Positions 43,474 to 52,004 of a DNA stretch of 64,000 nt are shown in pieces. The notes below the pieces were generated by a model that was given only the letters and a program-made list of their open reading frames with translations, was not told where the DNA came from and did no database searches. The DNA is taken from contig CAZLMW010000006.1 in assembly GCA_964560875.1 (NCBI GenBank), forward strand, positions 1-64,000. The letters are read 5' to 3'. This DNA comes from CAZLMW01 sp964560875 (GTDB lineage: Bacteria; Myxococcota_A; UBA9042). Every line of letters starts with the position of its first letter. The first letter of the stretch is position 1. The translations under genes and the position numbers were made by a program.

Positions 43474-45834
43474 ATGAAGCGCCTCGTCAGCTTGCTAACC
43501 ATCGTGCTTGTCGCGCTCGCCCTCGGCTATTCAGGCTGCGGCCGCTCGTCCAACAGCGGCGGCCAGGTTCAGACCGGTACGCCCGACACGGGCGACAAGG
43601 GCGATGACGACACCGGCCAGGTCGATGGCGCGCTGACGGACACCAAGCCGAAGGGGCCCGCCAAGACGTGCAAAGGGTGCGGCAAGCTGCTGCCAGCGGG
43701 CGTTGGCGAGTCGAATTGCAACCTCGACGGCAACCTCCCCGGGCCATCGCGCATCAAGCTCGTCCCCGCGTTTGCCAAGCTCGGCATCCCCCAACCCATC
43801 CACATCACGCACCCGCACGACGGCACCAACCGCCTCGCCGTGGCGACGCGACCTGGCGAGATCTACGTCTTCGACAACGACGACAACGCCACCGAGAAGA
43901 CGCGCGTTCTCGACCTGCGCAACCAGATCAACACCAAAGGCGAAGGCGGGCTGCTGTCGATCGCCTACCACCCGCAGTTCAAGACCAAGCGGACGATCTA
44001 CGTCAACTACACGTCCACCGGGCAGTTCAACACCGTCGTCAGCGAGTTCACGGCCTACCCCAACAAGGACCTCTTTAATAAGGCGAGCGAGCGCAAACTG
44101 GTCGTCATCAAGCAGCCGTACAGCAACCACGATGGCGGCCACGTCCTCTTTGACAGCAAGGGCAAGCTCCTTATCGGCATGGGCGACGGCGGCTGGGCCA
44201 ACGATCCGCTCAACGCAGGCCAGGATCCCAAGCAGCTGCTCGGCAAGATCTTGCGCATCGACGTCGACGTGACCAAGGGCCCCGGCGGCAAGCCTTACGG
44301 CATCCCCAAGGACAACCCGTTCGTCAACGACGCCAAGCACCATCCCGAGACGTATGCGTGGGGAACGCGCAACCCATGGCGCATGGCCGTGGACCGCGAA
44401 AACGGGGAGATCTGGGCCGCCGACGTGGGCCAAAACAAGTGGGAAGAGGTCGACATCATCGTCGCGGGCGGCAACTACGGCTGGCGCAAGATGGAGGGCA
44501 AGCACTGCTTCAACCCGTCGACCAACTGCAACGACGGCACGCTCATCGAGCCCGTGGCGGAGATCAAGCAGCCGCTGGGACGCTCGATCACCGGTGGCGA
44601 GGTCTACCGCGGCAAGAAATATCCGGGCCTGACCGGGGCCTACATTTTCGCCGACTATGTGACGGGCCGGTTTTGGTTGACGCGCAGCAAGGTGGTAGCT
44701 GGAAAGCGAACGTTCGACACCAAAGAGGTGCTTGATACATCATACAAACCAGTGAGTTTTGGCGAAGATCGTGATGCAGAGGTGTACATGACCCAGCTCT
44801 TCGGCGGTCAGCGCATCTTCCGCGTTGTCGAAGCCAAGGGCGTCCCGGTTGGAAACCCCGTCGCACAGACCCTATCCGCCACCGGTTGTTTCGCGTCCAC
44901 GGCGCCGCTCAAGCCCGGCACTGGCATGGTTGCGTTCGGCGTCAACGCACCGTTGTGGAGCGATGGTGCCGCCAAACAGCGCTGGCTGCTCACCCCCAAA
45001 GGCGCCAAGCCGGACAAAGCCAAACCGCCGCTCACCGCAGCCACCGACGACACCGCGCCCTGGTCGGTCCCGGTCGGCACGATCGCGGTCAAGCACTTCT
45101 TCGCCGACGCTGCAGCGCCCGCCGGTCATGCCAACCACGTCCCCTACGAGACCCGTTTCATCGTCCGGCGCAGCGATGGGTGGCGCATGTTGACCTACAA
45201 GTGGCGGGCCGACGGAAAGGACGCCGATCTCGTGATCAACGGCGCCAAGCAGACGTACAAGACCGCCGCCGGCAACGTGAACTGGGTATTCCCGAGCATG
45301 GACGATTGCGGGGCCTGCCACGCCGCCGACAAGGGCAGCAAGCTGCTCGGCCTGTCCAACGCGCAGCTCGATAGCCATGTCGATAAGGGGCCTTACGATG
45401 GTCACAACCAGCTCGATGTCTGGCTCGACGGCGGGCTGCTCGGCAACTACGACCGCGCAGCCAAGCACACGGTGTTCAACGACCCGGTGGTCGATTCAGG
45501 CGACGCGACGACCCGCGCACGGACCTACCTGCACGTGCAATGCGCGTCCTGCCACCAGCCCGGCGCGAGCGCTTCAACCGAGATGGACCTGCGATTTGAT
45601 CGCACCCTCAAGCAGACCGGCGCCTGTGACAAGTCGCCGCAGGAAGGCGATTTCGGGGTCGCCGGGGCCAAGCTCATCGCGCTGGGTGCCGCGGCCAAGT
45701 CGGTGCTGGTGCTGCGCATGAAATCCACGGACGCCGAGCTGAAGATGCCCAACAAGGGCGTCACAATCGCGCACCAAGCGGGCATCAAGCTGCTCGAGGC
45801 GTGGATCGGAACGCTCAAGGACTGCGGACAGTAG
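43474..45834 (+). CDS. Lipoprotein PQQ-type sugar dehydrogenase fused to a C-terminal domain with two haem c motifs
   Basis: 786 aa, lipobox GYSGC near residue 22. Residues about 90-450 are a soluble quinoprotein glucose/sorbosone dehydrogenase-like propeller: GEGGLLSIAYHPQF, NHDGGHVLFD, IGMGDGG, GKILRIDV, GTRNPWR and GGEVYRG are all present. The C-terminal part (about 470-786) carries two haem-attachment motifs, C612GACH and C690ASCH. Electrons from sugar or alcohol oxidation could pass to the fused haems and on to other cytochromes; the haem domain architecture is known in some PQQ dehydrogenase families. PQQ synthesis genes are absent from the window. A Cys pair KTCKGCGK follows the linker. 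Confidence 0.9.
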   Translation: MKRLVSLLTIVLVALALGYSGCGRSSNSGGQVQTGTPDTGDKGDDDTGQVDGALTDTKPKGPAKTCKGCGKLLPAGVGESNCNLDGNLPGPSRIKLVPAFAKLGIPQPIHITHPHDGTNRLAVATRPGEIYVFDNDDNATEKTRVLDLRNQINTKGEGGLLSIAYHPQFKTKRTIYVNYTSTGQFNTVVSEFTAYPNKDLFNKASERKLVVIKQPYSNHDGGHVLFDSKGKLLIGMGDGGWANDPLNAGQDPKQLLGKILRIDVDVTKGPGGKPYGIPKDNPFVNDAKHHPETYAWGTRNPWRMAVDRENGEIWAADVGQNKWEEVDIIVAGGNYGWRKMEGKHCFNPSTNCNDGTLIEPVAEIKQPLGRSITGGEVYRGKKYPGLTGAYIFADYVTGRFWLTRSKVVAGKRTFDTKEVLDTSYKPVSFGEDRDAEVYMTQLFGGQRIFRVVEAKGVPVGNPVAQTLSATGCFASTAPLKPGTGMVAFGVNAPLWSDGAAKQRWLLTPKGAKPDKAKPPLTAATDDTAPWSVPVGTIAVKHFFADAAAPAGHANHVPYETRFIVRRSDGWRMLTYKWRADGKDADLVINGAKQTYKTAAGNVNWVFPSMDDCGACHAADKGSKLLGLSNAQLDSHVDKGPYDGHNQLDVWLDGGLLGNYDRAAKHTVFNDPVVDSGDATTRARTYLHVQCASCHQPGASASTEMDLRFDRTLKQTGACDKSPQEGDFGVAGAKLIALGAAAKSVLVLRMKSTDAELKMPNKGVTIAHQAGIKLLEAWIGTLKDCGQ

Positions 45835-45846
45835 CCACACCCCAGG

Positions 45847-46365
45847 TCATGCGGCGCGCGGCACCGGTCGCAAGAACACGCCACTGTCGTGCCGGTCTAC
45901 GCGGCGCCGGAAGCTGCGTTTGCCGTCCAGTGCCCGTCGGAGTGCTTTGCAGGCCGCGGCGTCGTCGAACAGCGCGCGCAACACCGGGTGGAGCAAGGTG
46001 CGGTTGAGCAGGCACCACTTCAGGTCGACCCATCGCCACGCCGAATGTTCCTCGGCGATGGCAGGCTGCCACTTCTTGCGCGTCCGGCTCGGTGCAGCAC
46101 AGACGAAGATGTCGTAGCGCTTGCGGCCGCCGTCGCGAACCACGCGGATCCGGCCATTGACGCGGTTTTGCGGGAGCGCCCCGATCTCTTCGATCGCTTC
46201 ACGCCACGCCGCCTCGGTGGTGGATTCGCCGTCGTCGCGCTGCCCGCCTGGCAGATCCCAAAGGCCTGCGTTATTCGTTCCGGGGCCACGCTGGAGCACG
46301 AGCACGCGACCTTTGCTGATGAGCAGGATTCCCGCAGAACGCTTGGTCGTTTTTCGTCGCGCCAT
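45847..46365 (-). CDS. Nudix hydrolase
   Basis: 172 aa with an intact Nudix box GQRDDGESTTEAAWREAIEE, followed by IG (about residues 41-62), where REAIEEIG provides the metal-binding glutamates. The N-terminal LVLQRGPGTNNAGLWDLPGG is typical of MutT/ADP-sugar type members. The C-terminus has an extra basic tail. Substrate not assignable from sequence; house-cleaning of nucleotide diphosphates is the general role. Convergent with the PQQ dehydrogenase gene (12 nt apart) and divergent from the lipoprotein at 46545. The 180-nt upstream spacer is AT-rich and probably holds both promoters. Confidence 0.9.
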   Translation of the reverse strand: MARRKTTKRSAGILLISKGRVLVLQRGPGTNNAGLWDLPGGQRDDGESTTEAAWREAIEEIGALPQNRVNGRIRVVRDGGRKRYDIFVCAAPSRTRKKWQPAIAEEHSAWRWVDLKWCLLNRTLLHPVLRALFDDAAACKALRRALDGKRSFRRRVDRHDSGVFLRPVPRAA

Positions 46366-46544
46366 GACCCATTCACTGTCGGACGGATCGCCGTATCGTC
46401 AAGAAAACCGAATGACTGAACGGTGTTTGTCTGTTTATGAATGAATATGTACGGCTTGCGGATCGGCTGTCGGCACGGGTCGAACATTCACAGCACGGCC
46501 GGTGGTACCGTCACCGAACGCTTCCTTGCCACCCGGGATTGATC

Positions 46545-47279
46545 ATGACCGCCCCCTTGCCCCAGTCGCTTCACAGCCTCGTTGCAGCAGCCGCGTGTGC
46601 TTTCTTGCTCGGTGCCTGCGGGACGGGCGACCTGGTCAATGGTCCCGGGCAGAACGGCGGCCAGGCGGATGCCGGTTCTGGTGGCGTTGATGGCGGTCCG
46701 CAGGGCTGTTTCGAAAACAAGGATTGCCCGGCTGACCAGTACTGCCTCAACGGTAGCTGCGTAAGCCCCGACGGCGGGTGCAAGGCCCACGCCGACTGCC
46801 CAGCAGGCCAATACTGCTCCGACGGGACGTGCACCAAACCGGGCGGTCAGAGCTCCGGTGGCGCTTCGTCGGGCGGCCGCGGCGGCTCGTCCGGTGGCAA
46901 GGGTGGCTCTTCAGGCGGTTGGGGCGGGTCCTCAGGCGGTTGGGGTGGCTCTTCGGGCGGCGGTTCTTCCGGCGGCCGCAACGGTGGACCCGGGTCATGC
47001 AAAACAGACAGCGACTGCAAGGGCAAGTGCCCACCGAATATCAAGCAATGCGGCTGCGCGGACACGCCCGGCGGCAAGTTTTGCGTGCCGACATGCAGCG
47101 CCGACAAGGACTGCCCGCAGTTCGGAAAGACCACGATGACTTGCACGCAGCAAGGCCACTGCGCGCCCGAAAAGAAGGGCGGCGGCGGCGGTCAGGGCGG
47201 CTCGTCCGGCGGCAAGGGCGGCGGCGGCTCGTCCGGCGGCAAGGGCGGCGGCGGCGGCTCGTCTGGCGGCAAGGGCTGA
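46545..47279 (+). CDS. Small Cys-rich, Gly/Ser-rich lipoprotein
   Basis: 244 aa from the ATG at 46545, lipobox LGAC. Two short Cys modules of the form CxxxxDCPAxxYCxxGxC (residues about 50-100) are followed by a Gly/Ser/Lys-rich linker, one module CKTDSDCKGKCPxxxxxCGC...CSADKDCP...CTQQGHC, and a pure Gly/Ser/Lys tail. The same module type recurs three times in the next gene, so the two are tandem paralogues. No catalytic motif; probably a surface or matrix protein. The upstream reading-frame extension from 46437 has no signal and is not counted. Confidence 0.8.
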   Translation: MTAPLPQSLHSLVAAAACAFLLGACGTGDLVNGPGQNGGQADAGSGGVDGGPQGCFENKDCPADQYCLNGSCVSPDGGCKAHADCPAGQYCSDGTCTKPGGQSSGGASSGGRGGSSGGKGGSSGGWGGSSGGWGGSSGGGSSGGRNGGPGSCKTDSDCKGKCPPNIKQCGCADTPGGKFCVPTCSADKDCPQFGKTTMTCTQQGHCAPEKKGGGGGQGGSSGGKGGGGSSGGKGGGGGSSGGKG

Positions 47280-47337
47280 GAGCGCTCACAGCAACCAAAC
47301 CACAACTCCCCAATCACAGTAGCGAGGGACGACAACG

Positions 47338-48712
47338 ATGACTGCACCGAACCGAAAACTCTGCTTGCGCCTGGCGACGATGCTGGCCGTCGCGAGCCTG
47401 TCCCTGTGGGGCTGCGAAGCGTCGACGACCGGTGATGCGCCGGGCACGGAGTCCAACGCGACCGCAGACGGTGGCTCGACCGAAGACGGCAGTTCCAGCG
47501 GCGGCTTGAACGACGCTGGCTCGAGCGCTGGTGGATGCAAGACCAACGCCGAATGCCCTGCCAACGAGTTCTGCTTCAACGGCAAGTGCACCACACCTGG
47601 TGGAAGCAACGACGGTAAGTGCCAGTCGCACAAGGACTGCCCGTCCGGTGAGTTCTGCAACAAGGGCAAGTGCACCAAGCCTGGCGGCGGCACGTCTTCG
47701 GGCGGCNNNNNNNNNNNNNNNNNNNNNNNNNNNNNNNNNNNNNNNNNNNNNNNNNNNNNNNNNNNNNNNNNNNNNNNNNNNNNNNNNNNNNNNNNNNNNN
47801 NNNNNNGGCGGCACGTCTTCGGGCGGCTCGTCGGGTGGCACGTCGTCAGGTGGCGCGTCCGGCGGGACGTCTTCCGGTGGCGGAGCGACGACGTGCAAGA
47901 CCAACAAGGACTGCGACGGCAAATGCCCCAAGCAGGCCAAGGCGTGCATGTGTGGCACGACGCCCAAGGGCAACAAATGCCTGCCGGGCTGCAAGTCGGA
48001 CGATGACTGCTGGACGACCAAGGACGGCAAGCAGCTGCTCTGCAGCAAAGACGGATTCTGCGCGCCCAAGCAGGGTGGCGGCTCGTCGAGCGGCGGTACC
48101 TCGAGCGGTGGAACGTCGAGCGGTGGAACGTCGAGCGGCGCAACGTCGTCCGGTGGCTCCAGCGGCGGCGGGGCAGGCAACACGTGCAAGGCGGACGCCG
48201 ACTGCAAGACGAGTTGCCCCAAGGGCGCAACCTGCGTTTGCGCGAAGACCCCCAACGGCGGCAAGTGCGCGCCGACATGCAAAGCCGATTCGGACTGCCC
48301 GAAGACCAAAGACGGAAAGCAGCTCATTTGCCTGAAGCAAGGCCACTGCGGCCCGTCCGGGACCGGCGGTTCGTCGGGCGGCTCGTCGGGCGGCTCCAGC
48401 GGCGGCTCCAGCAGCTCCAGCGGCGGTTCATCGGGCGGAAGCAGCGGTGGTCAGCAAGGACCGGCAAGCTGCACGGCCGATTCCGAATGCAGCGGCAAGT
48501 GCCCGCAGGGCTCGAAGAGCTGTGTGTGTGCGACGACTCCAATGGGCAAGAAGTGCGTCCCTGGTTGCACGACCGACAGCGACTGCCCAAAAGATCCGAA
48601 GGGCCAGGCGATGAAGTGCAGCCCGAACAAGACATGCGTTCCCAGCGGCGGCGGCGGCGGCAGCAGCGGCGGCGGGAAGGGCGGCGGCGGCAAAGGCGGC
48701 GGCGGCAACTAG
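47338..48712 (+). CDS. Cys-rich, (GTSSGG)n-repeat lipoprotein, interrupted by an assembly gap
   Basis: Starts at 47338 with a lipobox near LWGC and two Cys modules like its upstream paralogue, then enters a GTSSGG repeat and the 100-N gap. After the gap the same repeat resumes and is followed by three CKxDxDCxxxCPxxxxxCxC modules separated by Gly/Ser linkers, ending in a Gly/Lys tail at 48712. The last codon before the gap and the first after it are each complete, but 100 is not a multiple of three. The true gap length must therefore be a multiple of three if the gene is intact. Function unknown; extracellular. Confidence 0.8.
47686..47827. repeat. Gly/Ser-coding repeat bracketing the second assembly gap
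   Basis: The 21 bases beginning GGCGGCACGTCTTCGGGC occur at 47686-47706 and again at 47807-47827, exactly flanking the N run. The repeat encodes GTSSGG-type units. Further diverged copies continue to about 47880. Confidence 0.9.
47707..47806. other. Assembly gap (100 N)
   Basis: Placeholder gap inside the repeat of the Cys-rich lipoprotein gene. True length unknown. Confidence 0.99.
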
Positions 48713-48775
48713 ACAGCCGGGCGATGGAGCCGGCGGCAGCAGCCGGCCCATCCCAACCCGGTGACACGTTTTCGG

Positions 48776-48832
48776 GGGGATGGGGAGGCTTCGGTGCGAC
48801 GAGTGTCGTGCTGGGGCCTCCCCACCATCCCC
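48776..48832. promoter_or_regulatory. Large inverted repeat upstream of the sigma factor operon
   Basis: GGGGATGGGGAGGC (48776-48789) pairs with GCCTCCCCACCATCCCC (48816-48832) with a 3-nt bulge, enclosing a 26-nt loop. It lies between the Cys-rich lipoprotein stop and the sigma gene. It could be a terminator for the former without a T-tract, or a regulatory structure for the latter. Confidence 0.45.
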
Positions 48833-48868
48833 GCGGCGGCCAGGGGGTCGCCGACCTGAGGTGGGTTT

Positions 48869-49363
48869 CTGAGTGAGTCGGTCCCACGCCCCTCGGTTGA
48901 GGAGCTCTATGTCAGCTACGCGCCGATGGTCTTGCGGCGCGCGCGGCGGTTCTTTGACCAACACGAGGCCGAAGAAGTGGTGCACGAAGTGTTCGTACGA
49001 GTCATCGAAAGACTGGACGGCTTCCGGGCGGCTTCCTCGCCGGCGACGTGGCTTTATCGCGTCACCACCAACCACTGCCTGAACCGGCTGCGCAACAGCG
49101 GCCGACGAGCCGAGCTCCTCGCCCAGCACCAGGGCGTCATCCCGGGCGTCGGTTCCCAGCGCGCCGACCAGGAGAGCCAGGCGGTCCTGCGCGACCTGTG
49201 GCGCACACTCGACCCCGAACTGGCCAGGATCGGCATCTACTATCACCTCGACGGCATGACCCACGACGACATCGCGAAGGTGCTCGGGGTCTCGGCCGCG
49301 ACGGTTCGCAATCGTCTCAAGGCGATCGTCGAACACGCGCGATTGGCGGAGGCGCTGCCATGA
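48869..49363 (+). CDS. ECF-type RNA polymerase sigma factor
   Basis: About 164 aa if started at the CTG at 48869, which has GAGGTGGG just upstream. Starting at the ATG at 48926 would cut the first helix of region 2, whose typical sequence EELYVSYAPMVLRRARRFF is encoded in frame upstream. Region 2 continues HEAEEVVHEVFVRV and region 4 is DGMTHDDIAKVLGVSAATVRNRLKA. An ECF sigma directs transcription of a small regulon, usually including its own operon. It overlaps by ATGA with a zinc-finger anti-sigma gene, the usual pairing. The start codon is uncertain. Confidence 0.88.
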   Translation: MSESVPRPSVEELYVSYAPMVLRRARRFFDQHEAEEVVHEVFVRVIERLDGFRAASSPATWLYRVTTNHCLNRLRNSGRRAELLAQHQGVIPGVGSQRADQESQAVLRDLWRTLDPELARIGIYYHLDGMTHDDIAKVLGVSAATVRNRLKAIVEHARLAEALP

Positions 49364-50424
49364 CAGCCCTCGCGCTCGGTTTGGGACACGACGGCCACGT
49401 CACGGAGCTGGCGATCGACCGCCTGCTCTATGATCCGCCCGGTTCGCCCGGTCTGAGCGCGCTGCAATCGCACATCGCGACGTGCCTCGTCTGCAAGCGA
49501 CGTGTTTCCGGTGCGCGCGAGGCCGATGCTTCCGTGTCACTCGCGCCTCCCGCCGGCCTTGGGTGGCTTGGACACCTGACCGAACTCGCGATCGACCGCA
49601 TCGTGCTCAACGAGACGGACAAGGACCTGCGCATCGCGCGTCTGCACCTCGAAACCTGCGCGCGTTGCGCTGCTGAGGTCGCTTCCGCGCAGGAATGGGA
49701 CGCCTCGGTCCAGCTTTCTCCGCCTGCAGCCGCTCGACCCGTGTCTCAAGCAGCCACGTCTGCCGAAACTTCCAACGGAACTTCCGCCCAAACTCCTGCC
49801 GAAGCTCCTGCCGAAACCTCCGCCAATGTGGTGTCCATGGAGCGCTATCGGGCCGCGCGCCGTTGGTTGGCGCCAGTCGCTGCGGCGCTTGCTGCGAGCC
49901 TCGCGTTCGCGGTGCTTTCTGTCGGCCCCGACGACGGCTACGATGACGGCGTGCGCCTCAAGGGTTCGACCTTTGGCGTGGCCTTCTTTGTGCACGACGG
50001 AGCCGCGGTGCGTCGCGTCGATACCGGGGACGCTGTCCGCCCGGGCGAACGCATCGGCTTCCGTTTGCGCATGCCGGAGCCCGGACACGTGATGATCGTT
50101 GGCGTCGACAGCACCGGCAGCGTCTATGCCTGCCACCCGCAGGACACCGACGGCAATTCACGCGCTTACAAGGCGTCTGCCGACCCGATTCGGATCGACG
50201 AGGCGATGCGCTTCGACGACTCGGCCGGTCACGAGCGCCTCATCGCGATCACCTGCCAGCAACCCTTTTCGCTCGATGACGTGCGCGAACGTATGTCCCG
50301 TGAAGCGCGCGCGCTCGATGCGTCCGATCCGATGCCGGTGGTGCTGTCCGAATGCGTCCAGCGGGAGACGGTGTTGACCAAGGTGTCGGCGACCGCATCG
50401 GCCACGGACGGAGGTGCGCGATGA
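49360..50424 (+). CDS. Transmembrane anti-sigma factor with two HxxxCxxC zinc fingers and a DUF4384-like exodomain
   Basis: 354 aa. Two zf-HC2-type motifs, HIATCLVC and HLETCARC, lie at about residues 39-46 and 98-105 in duplicated segments that both contain HVTELAIDR or HLTELAIDR. A Ser/Thr/Pro/Ala linker leads to one TM helix (LAPVAAALAASLAFAVLSV). The extracytoplasmic part has VRPGERIGFRLRMPEPGHVMIVGVDSTG, typical of DUF4384. The duplicated finger is uncommon. It probably holds the sigma factor at the membrane until an envelope signal. Overlaps both neighbours by ATGA. Confidence 0.85.
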   Translation: MTALALGLGHDGHVTELAIDRLLYDPPGSPGLSALQSHIATCLVCKRRVSGAREADASVSLAPPAGLGWLGHLTELAIDRIVLNETDKDLRIARLHLETCARCAAEVASAQEWDASVQLSPPAAARPVSQAATSAETSNGTSAQTPAEAPAETSANVVSMERYRAARRWLAPVAAALAASLAFAVLSVGPDDGYDDGVRLKGSTFGVAFFVHDGAAVRRVDTGDAVRPGERIGFRLRMPEPGHVMIVGVDSTGSVYACHPQDTDGNSRAYKASADPIRIDEAMRFDDSAGHERLIAITCQQPFSLDDVRERMSREARALDASDPMPVVLSECVQRETVLTKVSATASATDGGAR

Positions 50425-52004
50425 GTCGTTATCGCGTGATAGCTCCGATCATCGGGTTGATAGCCAGCGTCATGGCGTTCGCTGCTCCCGCCCAGGCGGC
50501 CGCCGAGCAGGTTCGGTTTGCCGTCGTGATTGGCAGCAACGATGGTCAGCCCGATGAAACGCCGTTGCTCTATGCCGAGCGCGACGCTGAGCGTGTCGCA
50601 GATGTCCTCGTTCGCCTCGCCAGCGTCACCGAAGAGAACCTGCTGCTGCTCCGCGGCGCCGACGCAAAGCGGCTTGAGCGGGTGATCGCCGGGATCGGCG
50701 AGCGCGTCCGTCGCAAGCGTGCAAAGGGCAAAGTCGAAGCGCTGCTTTTCGTCTACTACAGCGGCCACGCATCCGTAGACGCCTTGCATCTCGGGGCATC
50801 TCGCATGCCGTTTCGGCGTCTGCGCAAGCTGGTTTCCGGCATCGGCGCGGACGTCAGCGTGTTCGTCGTCGACGCGTGCCGGTCCGGTGGCATGACCCGC
50901 GTCAAGGGCGCCGCACCAGCCGCACCCTTTGAGATCCGCGTCGAAGACAAGCTGCAAAGCACCGGCACCGCGATCATCACCAGCTCGTCCGCCGGCGAAG
51001 ACGCGCAGGAAAGCGAACGACTCAACGGCGGAATCTTCACCCACCACCTGATCAACGGCCTGCGCGGCGCGGCCGACGCGAGCGCCGACAAGCGCGTCAC
51101 CATCGGCGAGGCCTACCACTACGCCTACTCCCAGACTCTGCGCGCCACGAGCCGCACGCGATTCGTCCAGCATCCGACCTACTCGTTCCGCATCAAGGGC
51201 AAGCAGGAGCTCACGCTGACACGCACCGGCGCCGCCACCGGCCAGGGTCGCCTTCGCCTCAACGACGCGGGCTTTTACGTCATCATGGACACCACGCGGG
51301 GCGGCACTGTCGTCGCCGAGCTGCGCGCGCGCAGGAAGACCGACGTCCTGCTGCCTCGCGGCCGCTACCTGGTGCGCCGTCGCGGCGTCAAAATGGTCCA
51401 CGAGGGTACGGTTGCCATCGCGAGCGGCGGCCGGGCCAGCCTCTCGCGCAAGACGATGAAGCGGATGCCCTATGGCCGCACCGTGCGTCGCGGGCTCACC
51501 GAATCCAACCCGTTCAGCGTCGGTCTGATGACGATCGCCAGTCAGCCCGTCCTCTCCGGCCAATCCGCGGGCCTGTTCGGCGGTGTGGGGCTGGGGGTCG
51601 AGACGTCAGGCGCGCGCTTCCAGCTTCGCATGCGGTACGGCCAGGCCGACTCAACCAACACCGATCTGACGATGCAACAGCGCATGCTCGGCGCCGACCT
51701 CGGCATCTTCCGCATCTTCGACCTGCCGCGCCTCAACGCGGGTGTCGGCCTCGGAGTGAGGCTGGGCGGTGACTGGATCATGCAGCGCTTCACCACAACA
51801 GGCGCCGCTCCCGACCGCGATCAGTGGGTCTACCGCGCGTCACCAGCGCTTTCCATGCAATTCGCGCCGCAGTCCAACTGGACCGTCGGTCTTGAGTGCG
51901 GAATCGATGTCTACGCCATGCAGATGCAGCGGGATGGGCAGGCCGTTTGGGAAAACCCGGTCGCGCCATTCTGCGCCGCAGCTATCAACGTATTTCTGCC
52001 ATGA
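50421..52004 (+). CDS. Secreted caspase-family (C14) protease fused to a barrel-like C-terminal domain
   Basis: 527 aa with a signal peptide (AAPAQA|AAEQ). The N-terminal domain is caspase/peptidase C14: VVIGSNDG start, catalytic H116 in FVYYSGHAS and C153 in VVDACRSGG, both intact. A middle segment (about 265-360) has a beta-rich, Arg-rich look. The C-terminal roughly 165 residues alternate short amphipathic strands (VGLGVETSGARFQLRMRYG, AGVGLGVRLGGDWIMQRF) and end in INVFLP, like an outer-membrane barrel. A caspase tethered to the outer membrane is my reading; whether it faces the periplasm is unknown. Third gene of the coupled sigma operon. Confidence 0.82.
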   Translation: MSRYRVIAPIIGLIASVMAFAAPAQAAAEQVRFAVVIGSNDGQPDETPLLYAERDAERVADVLVRLASVTEENLLLLRGADAKRLERVIAGIGERVRRKRAKGKVEALLFVYYSGHASVDALHLGASRMPFRRLRKLVSGIGADVSVFVVDACRSGGMTRVKGAAPAAPFEIRVEDKLQSTGTAIITSSSAGEDAQESERLNGGIFTHHLINGLRGAADASADKRVTIGEAYHYAYSQTLRATSRTRFVQHPTYSFRIKGKQELTLTRTGAATGQGRLRLNDAGFYVIMDTTRGGTVVAELRARRKTDVLLPRGRYLVRRRGVKMVHEGTVAIASGGRASLSRKTMKRMPYGRTVRRGLTESNPFSVGLMTIASQPVLSGQSAGLFGGVGLGVETSGARFQLRMRYGQADSTNTDLTMQQRMLGADLGIFRIFDLPRLNAGVGLGVRLGGDWIMQRFTTTGAAPDRDQWVYRASPALSMQFAPQSNWTVGLECGIDVYAMQMQRDGQAVWENPVAPFCAAAINVFLP

